NCBI RefSeq assembly: GCF_000814675.1
Contig: NZ_JWIG01000021.1
Coordinates: 216,433-280,432, forward strand
Source of the DNA: Pseudoalteromonas distincta
Lineage (GTDB): Bacteria > Pseudomonadota > Gammaproteobacteria > Enterobacterales > Alteromonadaceae
DNA: 64,000 nucleotides
Direction of reading: 5' to 3'
Below are positions 23,857-33,155 of the stretch, in pieces. The notes below the pieces were generated by a model that saw nothing but the letters and a program-made list of their open reading frames with translations, was not told the origin of the DNA and did not search any database. A program made the position numbers and the translations under genes. Each line of letters starts with the position of its first letter. Position 1 is the stretch's first letter.

Positions 23857-26796
23857 TTAAAAGTTAATACTAAAATTAGCAAAAAAACGTCGACCGACAG
23901 CATCATAAATAGCTTCATTACCACCACTAGCAGAAATATATGCTGGAGGTAACTTATCAGTAACATTGCGAAGGCCAAAATCTACACGTGCATTATCAAG
24001 TACGTTATAACTTGCTGAAATGTCATGCGTTATAATAGAGCCGACGTAACCAGGCTGTAAATCCTCTTCGATATCTCCATCTGGTGATAAATCAAAGCGC
24101 GCAGAGCGGTCTGTATAGCGAGTAGTCCAGTTAAGTGTAAGGTCGTTATACTTGTACACAGCCGAAAAACGAGCCTGCCATTCTGGGTCTCCGACTTCTC
24201 CGTCTTCAACATTTACTGTATCTGGAAGATTTTGGAATTCAAAAACATCAAGCTCAAGCAGGTGATTTACAAATAAGTTAAACTTTAAATCACCTTCTAA
24301 TGAATAATCACTAAGGCTCATATCGTAATCAAAATCTGCTTCAATGCCTCTTGTTGTTATTGATGCTGCATTTAAATACCCTGAACGAACTAGAGCAATA
24401 TCATTAGTACCTGAATCACGATCTACTTGCGAACAGAATGCAGCATCTGGCCCACCTGCAGCATCAACACAGTTATCAATCACGCTTTGCGCTGCGATAA
24501 AAGAAATTGCGTCTTCAATTTCAATATCATAGTAATCAACTGTTAATGAAAAGTTTTCAAAAAAGCTTGGTGTCCAAACAATTCCTGCTGTTAATGACGT
24601 TGACGTTTCAGATTCTAAATTAGGATTACCACCACTAATAAGATCTACACTTACGTTGTCGTTAGCTTGAAAACCTGAATCTATATTTAGTGCTGCACAG
24701 TTAGCTACACGATTTGGATTATCGTTAATGCGATCAGCATCACAAGGGTCTGCTATATTAGCAAAGCCTGGTGATTGTGGATCAAATGCCTCTGTAATAT
24801 TCGGTGCACGAACAGCTTGGCCATAGGTACCACGTATACGAACATCATCAATAGGACGATACAATAAACCAACTTTCCACGCATCAGCGTTACCTGCATG
24901 AGAATAATCAGCTGTTCTGTAAGCGGCATCAATAGTTAACTCTTTTGCAAATGCTACATCAGTTAATAGAGGTAAGTTGATTTCAATAAATGCTTCTGTT
25001 ACATCAAATTCACCGTATGCATCAGGTGTAGCCGCGTTTGATAAGAACCCAGCTTTTGTAAATTCATCAGTAATGCTTTCTGAAGTTTCTTCTCTGTATT
25101 CAAAACCGGTAGCCAAACCAATTGCGCCACCCTGAAGCTCAAAAAACTCACCCGTATCAAATGTTACGCTGCCTCCAATAAATTCCTGGGTGATCGTATC
25201 TGTGCGTGTTACATCTGCTGATACATAATCTTTAGCCGCAGCTGAAGCCTGATCAAAACCAAAAGCATTATATGGTGTACAAGCATCACCATTTACACTA
25301 GCAGGATCGGTATATCCTTCACCTTGTAAGCTAGGTACTTGACTACGACATGCAGCTTCACCTGTAGCTGGGTCAATTACTGCATCAAGTGCAGCAACCA
25401 AATTATCTGGAATTAAATCGTTCAGCGTTTTTCGGCGATTATCTGTTTGGCCGTAAACATAATAAAAATCATAATCAACGTCCGTCTCACTTAAAGTAAA
25501 GATCCCTTTAAGCCCAGTTACAACGCGAAATAGTTCACGTTTATTATCTGCGCTACGGTTTCCTAATTCACCAAAAAATTTAGACATTTCAACGCTAGTA
25601 GTACCTTCACTAAGCAACTGTTGGCGTAGATTACTATCTAAGTATGGATTATCTTCAACGTTAATGAAAATACCGCCAAATTCAAAAGATGGTTGAAATT
25701 GCTGCTCAACTTCTGAACGCACAAATTTAAAGTCACTATAAAATGTATGATTGTCTGTAAGGTTATAATTTAATGTAGAACCAAGAGTTAATTTTTCTAG
25801 CTCAGGTAATACGTTTTCATAATCTTGTGTATTAGCACAAAACTCACATCCATCAGGGAAATTACCAAAGGCAAAGCTACCGCTTGCTTCCCGTGCTGGC
25901 ATTAACTCAGCTCTACCACCATTATTAAAAGTATAAATACTTCCACTATCGCCAAATGGATTAATTACGCCATTTTCACTTATTCTTTCAGAAAGCACAT
26001 TAGGCACTGTTAAACGATCTGGAATACCATCATTTTCACCAGTATTTAATGGGTTATCTACTGTGCCATAAGCATTTGTTTGGCGTAAATCATTGGCTAA
26101 AACTTGGCGTACTCTATCTTGGCCAGCGAAGAATGTTATATTACCTTTACCACCAGCAATATCAGTACCTGCAACAATACTAAAGCTATGGTTTTCAGTA
26201 CCAACCCCTTCCGTTGAGTTACCAACAGAGGCATTAAATTGCAAACCATCAAAATTATCTTTTAAAATAACATTAACTACCCCAGATACCGCATCAGAGC
26301 CATAAATAGCAGATGCGCCACCAGTGATAATTTCAATTCTTTCTATTAGTGCTGAAGGTATAGTATTTAAATCAACTTGTGATGAGCCGGGTGCACCTGC
26401 TACATGGCGCTTACCATTTACTAATACTAATGTTCTTGCAGCACCTAAACGCCTTAAATCAGCAGAACTAACGCCTGCTGCTGCATTACTATCATTATTA
26501 CCGACTAATGTGTCTGTTGCGCCTATCGACGGCAACTCAGCCAAAATACTGCCCAAATCAGGGGTGCCGCCTTTTGCGATATCTTCAGCTGTAATTGTTA
26601 CAATAGGTGCTGGTTGAGAAAGCTTCGCTTTGCTAATTCGAGAACCTGTAACTTGTACGCGTTCTATTTTAGTTATTTCGTCATCTTCTGCTGCAACACC
26701 TTGAAATGAAAAGCTTGCAAGTATCGCGCTGCTTAGCGCAACTGTTAACGACGATTTTTTAAATAATCGCGCGCTACCTTTGTTAGTTAATGTCAT
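23857..26796 (-). CDS. TonB-dependent outer membrane receptor
   Basis: 979 residues from the ATG at 26796 (AGGGGAATTAT before it). The N-terminus is MTLTNKGSARLFKKSSLTVA followed by a signal peptide cut near AAEDDE. A possible TonB box lies near ITKIERVQVTG. The plug domain (about 50-205) contains DLGSILAELPSIG, LVNGKRHVAG, IERIEIITGGASAIYGSDAVSGVVNVI, with the usual RR-x-GA element. A C-terminal beta-barrel with IRGTYGQAVRAPNITE and a terminal aromatic (FANFSINF) completes it. The class is typical of Alteromonadales carbohydrate or peptide receptors (the 'Oar-like'/TonB-RA type); the ligand is unknown. It is divergent from a LytTR regulator that may control it. Confidence 0.95.
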   Translation of the reverse strand: MTLTNKGSARLFKKSSLTVALSSAILASFSFQGVAAEDDEITKIERVQVTGSRISKAKLSQPAPIVTITAEDIAKGGTPDLGSILAELPSIGATDTLVGNNDSNAAAGVSSADLRRLGAARTLVLVNGKRHVAGAPGSSQVDLNTIPSALIERIEIITGGASAIYGSDAVSGVVNVILKDNFDGLQFNASVGNSTEGVGTENHSFSIVAGTDIAGGKGNITFFAGQDRVRQVLANDLRQTNAYGTVDNPLNTGENDGIPDRLTVPNVLSERISENGVINPFGDSGSIYTFNNGGRAELMPAREASGSFAFGNFPDGCEFCANTQDYENVLPELEKLTLGSTLNYNLTDNHTFYSDFKFVRSEVEQQFQPSFEFGGIFINVEDNPYLDSNLRQQLLSEGTTSVEMSKFFGELGNRSADNKRELFRVVTGLKGIFTLSETDVDYDFYYVYGQTDNRRKTLNDLIPDNLVAALDAVIDPATGEAACRSQVPSLQGEGYTDPASVNGDACTPYNAFGFDQASAAAKDYVSADVTRTDTITQEFIGGSVTFDTGEFFELQGGAIGLATGFEYREETSESITDEFTKAGFLSNAATPDAYGEFDVTEAFIEINLPLLTDVAFAKELTIDAAYRTADYSHAGNADAWKVGLLYRPIDDVRIRGTYGQAVRAPNITEAFDPQSPGFANIADPCDADRINDNPNRVANCAALNIDSGFQANDNVSVDLISGGNPNLESETSTSLTAGIVWTPSFFENFSLTVDYYDIEIEDAISFIAAQSVIDNCVDAAGGPDAAFCSQVDRDSGTNDIALVRSGYLNAASITTRGIEADFDYDMSLSDYSLEGDLKFNLFVNHLLELDVFEFQNLPDTVNVEDGEVGDPEWQARFSAVYKYNDLTLNWTTRYTDRSARFDLSPDGDIEEDLQPGYVGSIITHDISASYNVLDNARVDFGLRNVTDKLPPAYISASGGNEAIYDAVGRRFFANFSINF

Positions 26797-26821
26797 ATAA
26801 TTCCCCTGAATTGTTATTTTT

Positions 26822-26837
26822 GTAACTAAATGGTTAC
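26822..26837. promoter_or_regulatory. inverted repeat in the receptor leader
   Basis: GTAAC-TAAATG-GTTAC lies ~26 bp upstream of the receptor ATG, between it and the LytTR regulator gene. It could be an operator or a leader hairpin. There is no direct evidence that the LytTR protein binds it. Confidence 0.3.
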
Positions 26838-27034
26838 TTCGCGGATTACAGTAAGGGGATTTATTTAAACACTCTACGGGCATTATTTATGAGGCGTAGT
26901 CTTTGGTACGAATAGCAGCTTTTATGGGATGAATCAGTACGTCACAATTATTTTATAAATATATTGTACTTTTCATAACAGTTTTTCCGCTAAGCACGGT
27001 CTTTATTATTATATACAGCAAGAGATATAAAATA

Positions 27035-27787
27035 ATGATCGCTTCTTTTCATGCATTAACTTTTGTTAGTAACACTAAGTTTGCAACATTTTTAACAAAG
27101 CGTGTGCAAGATCACCGGCACTTTGAATCTCAATCTTTTCTTCAAACAAATAGATTAGATCAAATAGACACAGATCAATACAACGTACTGTTTTACGAAC
27201 TAACCAACCTAGCTGACCCTATGCAAATAGTGCATTTAACTGAGCTTGCTAAAAAGCTGAAGTTAGTCATTATTGCTCAATCGGGACATTTTGCGAGTTT
27301 TGCCTTTGAAGTTGGCGCTGTAGATTTTTTAATATTAGATTCAACTGCATCACGTATTGATAAATGCTTTGATAAGCTGATTCACCTTTGCCCGATTGCA
27401 AGTGCGGCCGAACGCCAATACCAGCAAAGCACACAAGCTGAAAAGCCATCATCACACATTGTGGTTAAAGATGTAGGTAAGGTAAGGCTAATTGATATAA
27501 ATGATATTATTTGGATTAATGGCGCGGGCAACTATGTAGAGCTGCATTTTACCCAAGGTAATACGCCGGTACTACATCGCGAAACCATGAAAAATATTGA
27601 ACAACAACTAGAACCAGAAGGGTTTGTTCGTATTCATCGCTCAACGCTGGTAAGAAAACAAGCTATTTGCGAACTGATGCCTACTGACAGTGGCGATTAT
27701 AGAGTAAGGCTGAAAAACGATATGTGTTTAAACCTTTCACGGCGGTATAAAGGGTGTTTAGAGAGTATTATAAGCCCTCTTCAATAG
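27035..27787 (+). CDS. LytTR-domain response-regulator-like transcription factor
   Basis: 250 residues. Residues 140-245 form a LytTR DNA-binding domain (VRLIDINDIIWINGAGNYVELHF, then GFVRIHRSTLVRK). The N-terminal 120 residues look like a receiver fold (VGAVDFLILDSTA resembles its beta5 end) but lack the usual DD and phosphoacceptor pattern (VLFYELTNLADP where D is expected), so it is probably a degenerate receiver. No histidine kinase gene is nearby. It is divergent from the TonB-dependent receptor, 238 bp away, so it may regulate that gene. It has an AAGAGATATAAA leader. Confidence 0.88.
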   Translation: MIASFHALTFVSNTKFATFLTKRVQDHRHFESQSFLQTNRLDQIDTDQYNVLFYELTNLADPMQIVHLTELAKKLKLVIIAQSGHFASFAFEVGAVDFLILDSTASRIDKCFDKLIHLCPIASAAERQYQQSTQAEKPSSHIVVKDVGKVRLIDINDIIWINGAGNYVELHFTQGNTPVLHRETMKNIEQQLEPEGFVRIHRSTLVRKQAICELMPTDSGDYRVRLKNDMCLNLSRRYKGCLESIISPLQ

Positions 27788-27809
27788 CGGTTTATAATAC
27801 TCATGTTAG

Positions 27810-28208
27810 TTACCAGTTCTGTTTTATATAACTGTCATTTGGGTGCACTAATAAATAGCTTTCGGTATCTTTATAAAAATTAACTTCTACATCGCTATTT
27901 TTCCATACTTTTTCAAACATATTTTTAGCTATGATATTAATGTTTATATAATCAACTCGTTGATAGCCTCGTTCTTTTACACCGGCAAAATAGGCCTCTA
28001 ATGAATCAAGGCCATCCAAAGTTAACAGCTCAAATTCTTTTAAATTAACAACCACAAACTTAATCGTATTTTCAGGATGAGTGCTCAACTCCTGAACAAC
28101 GCCATTAGTCAACAGCATAATGCCTTCATTGTTAAAGCTCCCTTTCAATTTTAAATACATCTGAGGGGGCTGTGAACAAATTTGAAATTCACCATGTGCT
28201 CCAAACAT
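27810..28208 (-). CDS. hypothetical protein, possibly STAS-like
   Basis: 132 residues from the ATG at 28208, chosen for its AAGGCG ribosome binding site (the frame opens at 28229). An alternating strand-helix pattern (FQICSQPPQMYLKLKGSFN, TIKFVVVNLKEFELLTLDGLDSLEAYFAGV) recalls STAS domains, but I cannot assign it firmly. It ends 22 bases from the convergent LytTR gene. It is probably cytoplasmic. Its relation to the oligopeptidase gene on its right is unclear. Confidence 0.6.
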   Translation of the reverse strand: MFGAHGEFQICSQPPQMYLKLKGSFNNEGIMLLTNGVVQELSTHPENTIKFVVVNLKEFELLTLDGLDSLEAYFAGVKERGYQRVDYININIIAKNMFEKVWKNSDVEVNFYKDTESYLLVHPNDSYIKQNW

Positions 28209-28268
28209 AAATCGCCTTACATATATCAACTTCTATATATAGGATAATACAATTTTCCGATTTTGCAG

Positions 28269-30344
28269 TTAATTTAATAAAGCAATAAAAAAGGCCATTT
28301 CGAGTGCTTTTTCCTCTAAACTTTTAAAGCGACCTGATGCACCGCCGTGCCCTGCATCCATATCGGTTTTAAATACTAAAATATTACTATCAGTCTTAAG
28401 TTCACGCATTTTTGCAACCCACTTCATAGGCTCCCAATACTGCACTTGTGAGTCATGAAGACCGGTAGTAACGAGTATGTTCGGATAGTTTTGGGCGCGA
28501 ATATTGTCATACGGCGAGTAAGCTTCAATTACATCATAAAACTGAGGCTCATTTGGATTACCCCATTCATCATATTCATTTGTTGTGAGCGGAATACTTT
28601 CATCAAGCATAGTGGTTAATACGTCTAAAAATGGTACATGACAGCCAACACCGCAATATAACTCTGGCGCTTGGTTTACAACCGCCCCCATTAATAAACC
28701 ACCTGCACTGCCGCCTGAGGCAAACACCTTGCTGCTATCACAATAGCCTTGTGCAACAAGCGCTTTTGTCACATCAATAAAGTCACTAAAGCTATTTTGT
28801 TTATGCTCTTTTTTACCTTGTTCGTACCACTCGCGACCTAGCATTTCAGAGCCTCGAACATGTGCTATTACATAAACAAAACCACGATCGAGCAAGCTCA
28901 GCGATGAACTTGAAAAACTTGGATCAATCGTATAGCCATACGCACCATAGCCGTATTGAAATAACGGATTTGAGCCATCTTTTTTAAAGCTGTCTTTTCG
29001 ATACACAACTGATACGGGTACTTTAACTCCGTCGCGAGCAGTTACCATTAATCGCTCAGACTGATAGTCATCGGCATTAAAACTACCGAGTACTTTTTGC
29101 TGTTTAAGTAGTGTTTTTTCGCCAGTTGCTAAATCAACATCATATAAAGAGCCTGGTGTTGTTAAACTTGAGTAATAAATACGCGCAGTGCGTGTGTCTG
29201 GCTCTGGGTTCATTGCTATTGCAGCATAATAACAAGGATCGGCAAACTCAAGTGCCATACGATCCCCTTGCCTATTAACAACTACAAATCGAGCTTGCCC
29301 TTGCTCGCGTTCACTCAATACTAAAAAGTCATTAAATAACTCGACACCTTCAAGCAGTACATTTTCTCTGTGAGCTGTATGCTCAAACCATTGTGTTTTA
29401 TCAGCAATTGTTTCGTTTGTTGCCGTCATTAATCTAAAGTTTTTAGCTTGCCAGTTAGTCACAATATAAAATGTATCACCTAGCTTATCTACGTCAAACT
29501 CGTGGCCATCTTCACGCGGCATTAATGCTTTAAATTCGCCAGTGGGCTTATTAGCATCAAGCACCCATGTATCGTTGGTCTCTGTCGATGCCAAATCAAT
29601 AATAATTAAGCTTTCATCGCGGCTTTTACCAAGTCCCATAAAAAAGCTGCTGTCTTGCTCTTCGTAGACCATTACGTCTTGGCTTTGCTCGCTGCCAAGC
29701 TCATGCCTAAATACTTGGTATCCTAATAGCGTTTTTAAATCTTTTTTTACATAAAAAACGGTTTTATTGTCGTTAGCCCAAACAACTTGTCCTTCTGTAT
29801 TTTCAAGTACATCAGGTAGCATTTCACCGGTCGCTAAGCTTTTAAAGCGAACATTATAAATACGACGACCTTCAGTATCTTCAGAGTAAGCCATAAGCTG
29901 CTCGCATGGGCTTAGTGCGACCTCTCCTAGCTCAAAAAACTCAAATCCTTCAGCTAATACATTCACATCGAGTAAAAGCTCTTTATTATCGGCCTTTATG
30001 CTCGTACTTCTATAATGACGCGAGTATTCATCATCACCACGAACTTCTGAGTGATACCAGTATTTCCCGTCTTTAACGGGTACCGAATTATCATCTTTTA
30101 CAATGCGTGCTTTTAACTCTTCAAAAAGTGTATTTTGTAGTGGCTTCATAGCAGCTAACTGTTCATCGCAGTACGCATTTTCAGCATGTAAATGCGCAAG
30201 TACTTGCTCATCCTGGCGATCGTCATCGCGCATCCAATAGTAATTATCGGTACGTATCTTATTATGAGTACTTAATGTATGGGCTTGCTGTTTAGCAATC
30301 GGGAAATTAGGTAATAAACTTAAAGAGAAGTCAGGACGAGACAC
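28269..30344 (-). CDS. ptrB: oligopeptidase B (S9 family)
   Basis: 691 residues of the prolyl-oligopeptidase superfamily, matching oligopeptidase B in length. This enzyme cleaves peptides after Arg or Lys in the cytoplasm. The N-terminal part (about 25-410) forms the beta-propeller (YYWMRDDDR near residue 37, PDGRIYNV-type repeats). The C-terminal hydrolase domain has the nucleophile in GGSAGGLL (serine near 545), an aspartate in TGLHDSQVQYWEP and the histidine in DAGHGGASGRF (near 665). The Trp-Glu-Pro segment is typical of PtrB. There is no signal peptide. The start at 30344 is supported by the family N-terminus. Confidence 0.94.
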   Translation of the reverse strand: MSRPDFSLSLLPNFPIAKQQAHTLSTHNKIRTDNYYWMRDDDRQDEQVLAHLHAENAYCDEQLAAMKPLQNTLFEELKARIVKDDNSVPVKDGKYWYHSEVRGDDEYSRHYRSTSIKADNKELLLDVNVLAEGFEFFELGEVALSPCEQLMAYSEDTEGRRIYNVRFKSLATGEMLPDVLENTEGQVVWANDNKTVFYVKKDLKTLLGYQVFRHELGSEQSQDVMVYEEQDSSFFMGLGKSRDESLIIIDLASTETNDTWVLDANKPTGEFKALMPREDGHEFDVDKLGDTFYIVTNWQAKNFRLMTATNETIADKTQWFEHTAHRENVLLEGVELFNDFLVLSEREQGQARFVVVNRQGDRMALEFADPCYYAAIAMNPEPDTRTARIYYSSLTTPGSLYDVDLATGEKTLLKQQKVLGSFNADDYQSERLMVTARDGVKVPVSVVYRKDSFKKDGSNPLFQYGYGAYGYTIDPSFSSSSLSLLDRGFVYVIAHVRGSEMLGREWYEQGKKEHKQNSFSDFIDVTKALVAQGYCDSSKVFASGGSAGGLLMGAVVNQAPELYCGVGCHVPFLDVLTTMLDESIPLTTNEYDEWGNPNEPQFYDVIEAYSPYDNIRAQNYPNILVTTGLHDSQVQYWEPMKWVAKMRELKTDSNILVFKTDMDAGHGGASGRFKSLEEKALEMAFFIALLN

Positions 30345-30398
30345 AACAAAACCAATTAAAAAAATAATGTGATTTGCAGTTTATCATAAAAATAAAAA

Positions 30399-30423
30399 AG
30401 CCCATCCAATAGTTGGATGGGCT
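30399..30423 (-). terminator. terminator after the chitin-binding gene
   Basis: AGCCCATCCA (30399-30408) with TGGATGGGCT (30414-30423), T tract on the minus strand. It ends the gene at 30482-31051. Confidence 0.88.
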
Positions 30424-30481
30424 AAAACGGTAAACGCTTCATTACTAAAACCGCTATACCTTTGGGAAGATAATTTAAGCT

Positions 30482-31051
30482 TTATATTTGCTGCCAAGCC
30501 ATAGCCCAGCTTTGCCCTACACCGGGTTCGAACATAGAATTATTATCGTCATTCGTGCGGCAAAACTCATTAAATGGCCAAGGCCTGCATTGATATACAT
30601 GCCCAGTTTTTGGCTGCAATACCTTTGTACCCGCATTATAGTTTTCACAATTTTCAGGGTACACGTAATCATAAGTATCAAGGTTATTAACAACACGCTC
30701 ATCGCATTTTGCAATACAATGAAAGTCGACGTGTGCTTTACATATACCACTGCTTTGCAAAGCAAAAATTTCATTATTTCTATAGGCTACAATTAAACCC
30801 TGTTCGGTCATTTTACCTGCGCTAACCAGAGGAACATGTACATTAATATGCTCGGCAACTAAACGTGGCCATGCGTGAGGCTCACCTTGCTCAAGCGAGG
30901 TGATCTTGTAATCAAATGATAAACTAACCAGCTCTCCTTGCATGTCGTAAAAGGTTACACTCACCACATCACCAATAAATAATTGGGTATGATGATTTAA
31001 GCAACCTATTGTTGACCACTTTCCACAGGCCAACGACGTATGCATAAACAC
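30482..31051 (-). CDS. chitin-binding-domain protein
   Basis: 189 residues. The last ~50 (NYNAGTKVLQPKTGHVYQCRP, then WPFNEFC... EPGVGQSWAMAW) resemble the C-terminal chitin-binding domain of GbpA-type and chitinase-associated proteins. The first ~110 residues are not recognised. There is no signal peptide in the best reading. The GTG start at 31051 has AAGG about 8 bases upstream; ATG at 31045 is an alternative. A cyclic-di-GMP-I riboswitch precedes it on the same strand, so its expression should respond to cyclic di-GMP, fitting a surface- or chitin-colonisation role. Cysteines (C-x-N and CRPWPFNEFC) suggest disulfides if exported. Confidence 0.72.
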   Translation of the reverse strand: MFMHTSLACGKWSTIGCLNHHTQLFIGDVVSVTFYDMQGELVSLSFDYKITSLEQGEPHAWPRLVAEHINVHVPLVSAGKMTEQGLIVAYRNNEIFALQSSGICKAHVDFHCIAKCDERVVNNLDTYDYVYPENCENYNAGTKVLQPKTGHVYQCRPWPFNEFCRTNDDNNSMFEPGVGQSWAMAWQQI

Positions 31052-31145
31052 GGCAACACCTTAAGAGTTACAAAATCTTATCCATACACTATGGATACAC
31101 AAAAAATACACTGAGGGCAAGTGATACATAACAACACGTTATGCA

Positions 31146-31233
31146 GTAGTCCCGCTACCATAGCTTTTAAAAAGCCTTAGACCGGAAACTTTGCGTCCTA
31201 ACCTTTCGGCTAGTTTGCCAGCAATGCGGCGAT
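31146..31233 (-). promoter_or_regulatory. cyclic-di-GMP-I (GEMM) riboswitch
   Basis: The minus strand reads GGCAAAC, a GCC-GAAA-GGT tetraloop hairpin, AGGACGCAAAG, then CCGGTCTAA, an AGCC-type arm, and GGTAGCGGGA. These are the conserved elements of the GEMM-I fold in order: the P1b hairpin with GNRA loop, the GGACGCAAAG joining segment with its ligand-contacting G, and the receptor arm. It is ~95 bases upstream of the chitin-binding gene on the same strand. A TATCCATA/TATGGATA hairpin at 31079-31097 lies between them and could be the expression platform. Confidence 0.9.
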
Positions 31234-31317
31234 TATAATTCGACCCCGCATAACAATCAAACAAAAGAATGTAACCAAAAACAAAAACCAACCCTTTAAG
31301 ATTGGTTTAATGTGTTT

Positions 31318-31974
31318 TTAACTAAATAAATAAGTTAAAGGCTCTTTCGCCCACGTAAATACCAGCAACACCAATAAAGATATAAATATTAACCACGCAG
31401 GCCAAGACGCTTTTGTTACTTTAGCCTCAGAGTCATCCGCTTTTAACTCTTTTGAGCCTGTGATCATCGCCTTAACTAGCGGTTTGCCTTTTATTCTATA
31501 AACAATAATAGCTAATACATGCAAGCCAATAGCATAAAGTAAAATGTCAAAATTCAGCTCATGTAGCCAATTGGCAAAATCAATCGTATCGCTAGACACA
31601 TATTGAGCAAGCGGCCCGTCAGTTAAAATACCATCACTGCTCATTAAGCCACTTGCAAGTTGCGTTATGATTAATATAAAAAACACTATCACCATACAGC
31701 TACCGGGTGCTGAATGGCCTAACGAGTCGCTTGGTGTTTTTAGCGCCTTTAAAATAGCACTAGGAGAGTGCAGTAACCCACTTAATCTCGCGGTTTTGCT
31801 ACCAATAACACCCCATATTAAACGTGTTACTATAAGTGCTAAAGTAAAAAAACCAGCGACAAAGTGAAGCTCAATCATGCCCTCTTCAATACTAAAATAA
31901 AGCACTGCAATACTTACAACCAAAAACCAATGAAAGCATCTAATAAACCCATCCCACACTTTTAACGTCGTCAT
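31318..31974 (-). CDS. cytochrome b561-type membrane protein
   Basis: 218 residues with four main transmembrane segments and a fifth at the C-terminus (about 190-210). Likely haem-ligand histidines are H15 (CFHWF), H in ELHFVAGF, H in NWLHELNF and H in GLHVLAI, the pattern of prokaryotic di-haem cytochrome b561 and Ni/Fe-hydrogenase b-type subunits. It transfers electrons in the inner membrane; the partner is unknown. The family normally ends after TM4, so the C-terminal extra segment (KASWPAWLIFISLLVLLVF) is typical of the marine variant. It is alone in its transcript. Confidence 0.85.
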   Translation of the reverse strand: MTTLKVWDGFIRCFHWFLVVSIAVLYFSIEEGMIELHFVAGFFTLALIVTRLIWGVIGSKTARLSGLLHSPSAILKALKTPSDSLGHSAPGSCMVIVFFILIITQLASGLMSSDGILTDGPLAQYVSSDTIDFANWLHELNFDILLYAIGLHVLAIIVYRIKGKPLVKAMITGSKELKADDSEAKVTKASWPAWLIFISLLVLLVFTWAKEPLTYLFS

Positions 31975-32081
31975 TGTGCCTATCCTTAAAAAAACAGTAT
32001 TATTTAATTTGTTAACTACTTTAACATCATAATATTAAGGTATCCTTATGAGCCATTCTACAAGCCGTGAGAGTAAATATC

Positions 32082-32786
32082 ATGCAACCAGTTAAAAAAG
32101 CTATTTTAAAAGGCTTTTTAGATATGCTACCACTGTGTTTAGCCGTTGTTCCTTGGGGTATTTTATGCGGCTCTTTAGCGATTCAAAATGGTTTTAGCGC
32201 CTTTGAAACCCAAGCAATGTCGTTATTAGTCTTTGCAGGCTCTGCACAGCTTGTTGCGATTGAACTTATGGCGGGCAACACACCATTGCTCACAATTTTA
32301 TTCACAACATTTATTATTAGCTCTCGGCACTTTTTATACGGTTTAGCTGTGCGTCATAAGGTGATTGATCAACCTATGCGTTGGCGCTTACCGGTGAGCT
32401 TTGTTTTAACCGACGAGCTGTTTGCGTTTTCTCATCATCGAAAAGCATACAGAACAAAAACACGCTTAATATACGCATTGAGCGCTGGTTTTAGCTTTTA
32501 TATTGCATGGAATATTTGGACGTTAATTGGCATTGTAGCGGGCACAATGCTGCCCGACTTAACTAATTTAGGGCTCGACTTTGCGATTGCTGCCACGTTT
32601 ATCGCATTGGTTATTCCGGGAATCAAAAATTTGGCCTCACTCGTTACGGTAATTGTAGCAGGCGTTAGCGCAACGCTTTTAAAAAGTACCGGATTTGAGT
32701 TATGGCTTGTTTGCTCAGCGCTGCTGGCAATGGCCGCAGGTTATAGCACAGCAAGGCTAACCGCTAAAAAGGAAGCAACGCCATGA
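32082..32786 (+). CDS. azlC: AzlC-type branched-chain amino acid exporter subunit
   Basis: 235 residues with about six hydrophobic segments. The AzlC family hallmarks are the early LGILCGSLA-type start (PWGILCGSLAIQNGFS), FAGSAQLVAIEL, SSRHFLYGL and LTDELFAF. With AzlD it forms a two-component exporter for branched-chain amino acids or analogues. The ATG at 32082 has GAGAG upstream; the GTG at 32067 is less likely. It overlaps azlD by four bases. Confidence 0.9.
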   Translation: MQPVKKAILKGFLDMLPLCLAVVPWGILCGSLAIQNGFSAFETQAMSLLVFAGSAQLVAIELMAGNTPLLTILFTTFIISSRHFLYGLAVRHKVIDQPMRWRLPVSFVLTDELFAFSHHRKAYRTKTRLIYALSAGFSFYIAWNIWTLIGIVAGTMLPDLTNLGLDFAIAATFIALVIPGIKNLASLVTVIVAGVSATLLKSTGFELWLVCSALLAMAAGYSTARLTAKKEATP

Positions 32787-33082
32787 TGACAACTATTTTA
32801 CTCATGGCGTGCATTACATTTTTTACGCGTTATTTATTTTTACACCGCGCTTTACCGTTTAAAGTAGGTCCTAAAATGCAGCAATTTTTAAGCTTTAGCG
32901 CACCTGCGGTGCTTACAGCAATTTGGGTGCCTATCGTGTTTTTGAATGAAGATGGCATTAACTTAAACTGGCAAAACCCTTATTTAAGCGCAGCGATAGT
33001 CGCCATCATTGTTGCCTATAAAACACATAATATTTATTACACAACGCTTGCCGGTATGGGGCTATTTCTGATTTTAAATTAG
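32783..33082 (+). CDS. azlD: AzlD-type exporter subunit
   Basis: 99 residues with three to four hydrophobic segments: TILLMACITFFTRYLF, FLSFSAPAVLTAIWVPIVF and AIVAIIVAYKTHNIYYTTLAGM. This is the small partner of AzlC. Its start (ATGATG) overlaps the end of azlC, so the two are translated together. Confidence 0.88.
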   Translation: MMTTILLMACITFFTRYLFLHRALPFKVGPKMQQFLSFSAPAVLTAIWVPIVFLNEDGINLNWQNPYLSAAIVAIIVAYKTHNIYYTTLAGMGLFLILN

Positions 33083-33155
33083 AGCGCTCTTTATACTTTA
33101 TGAAATACTGTACTCAGGTTAAAATACCGATAACAATAATAAAAAAGACGCCAAT

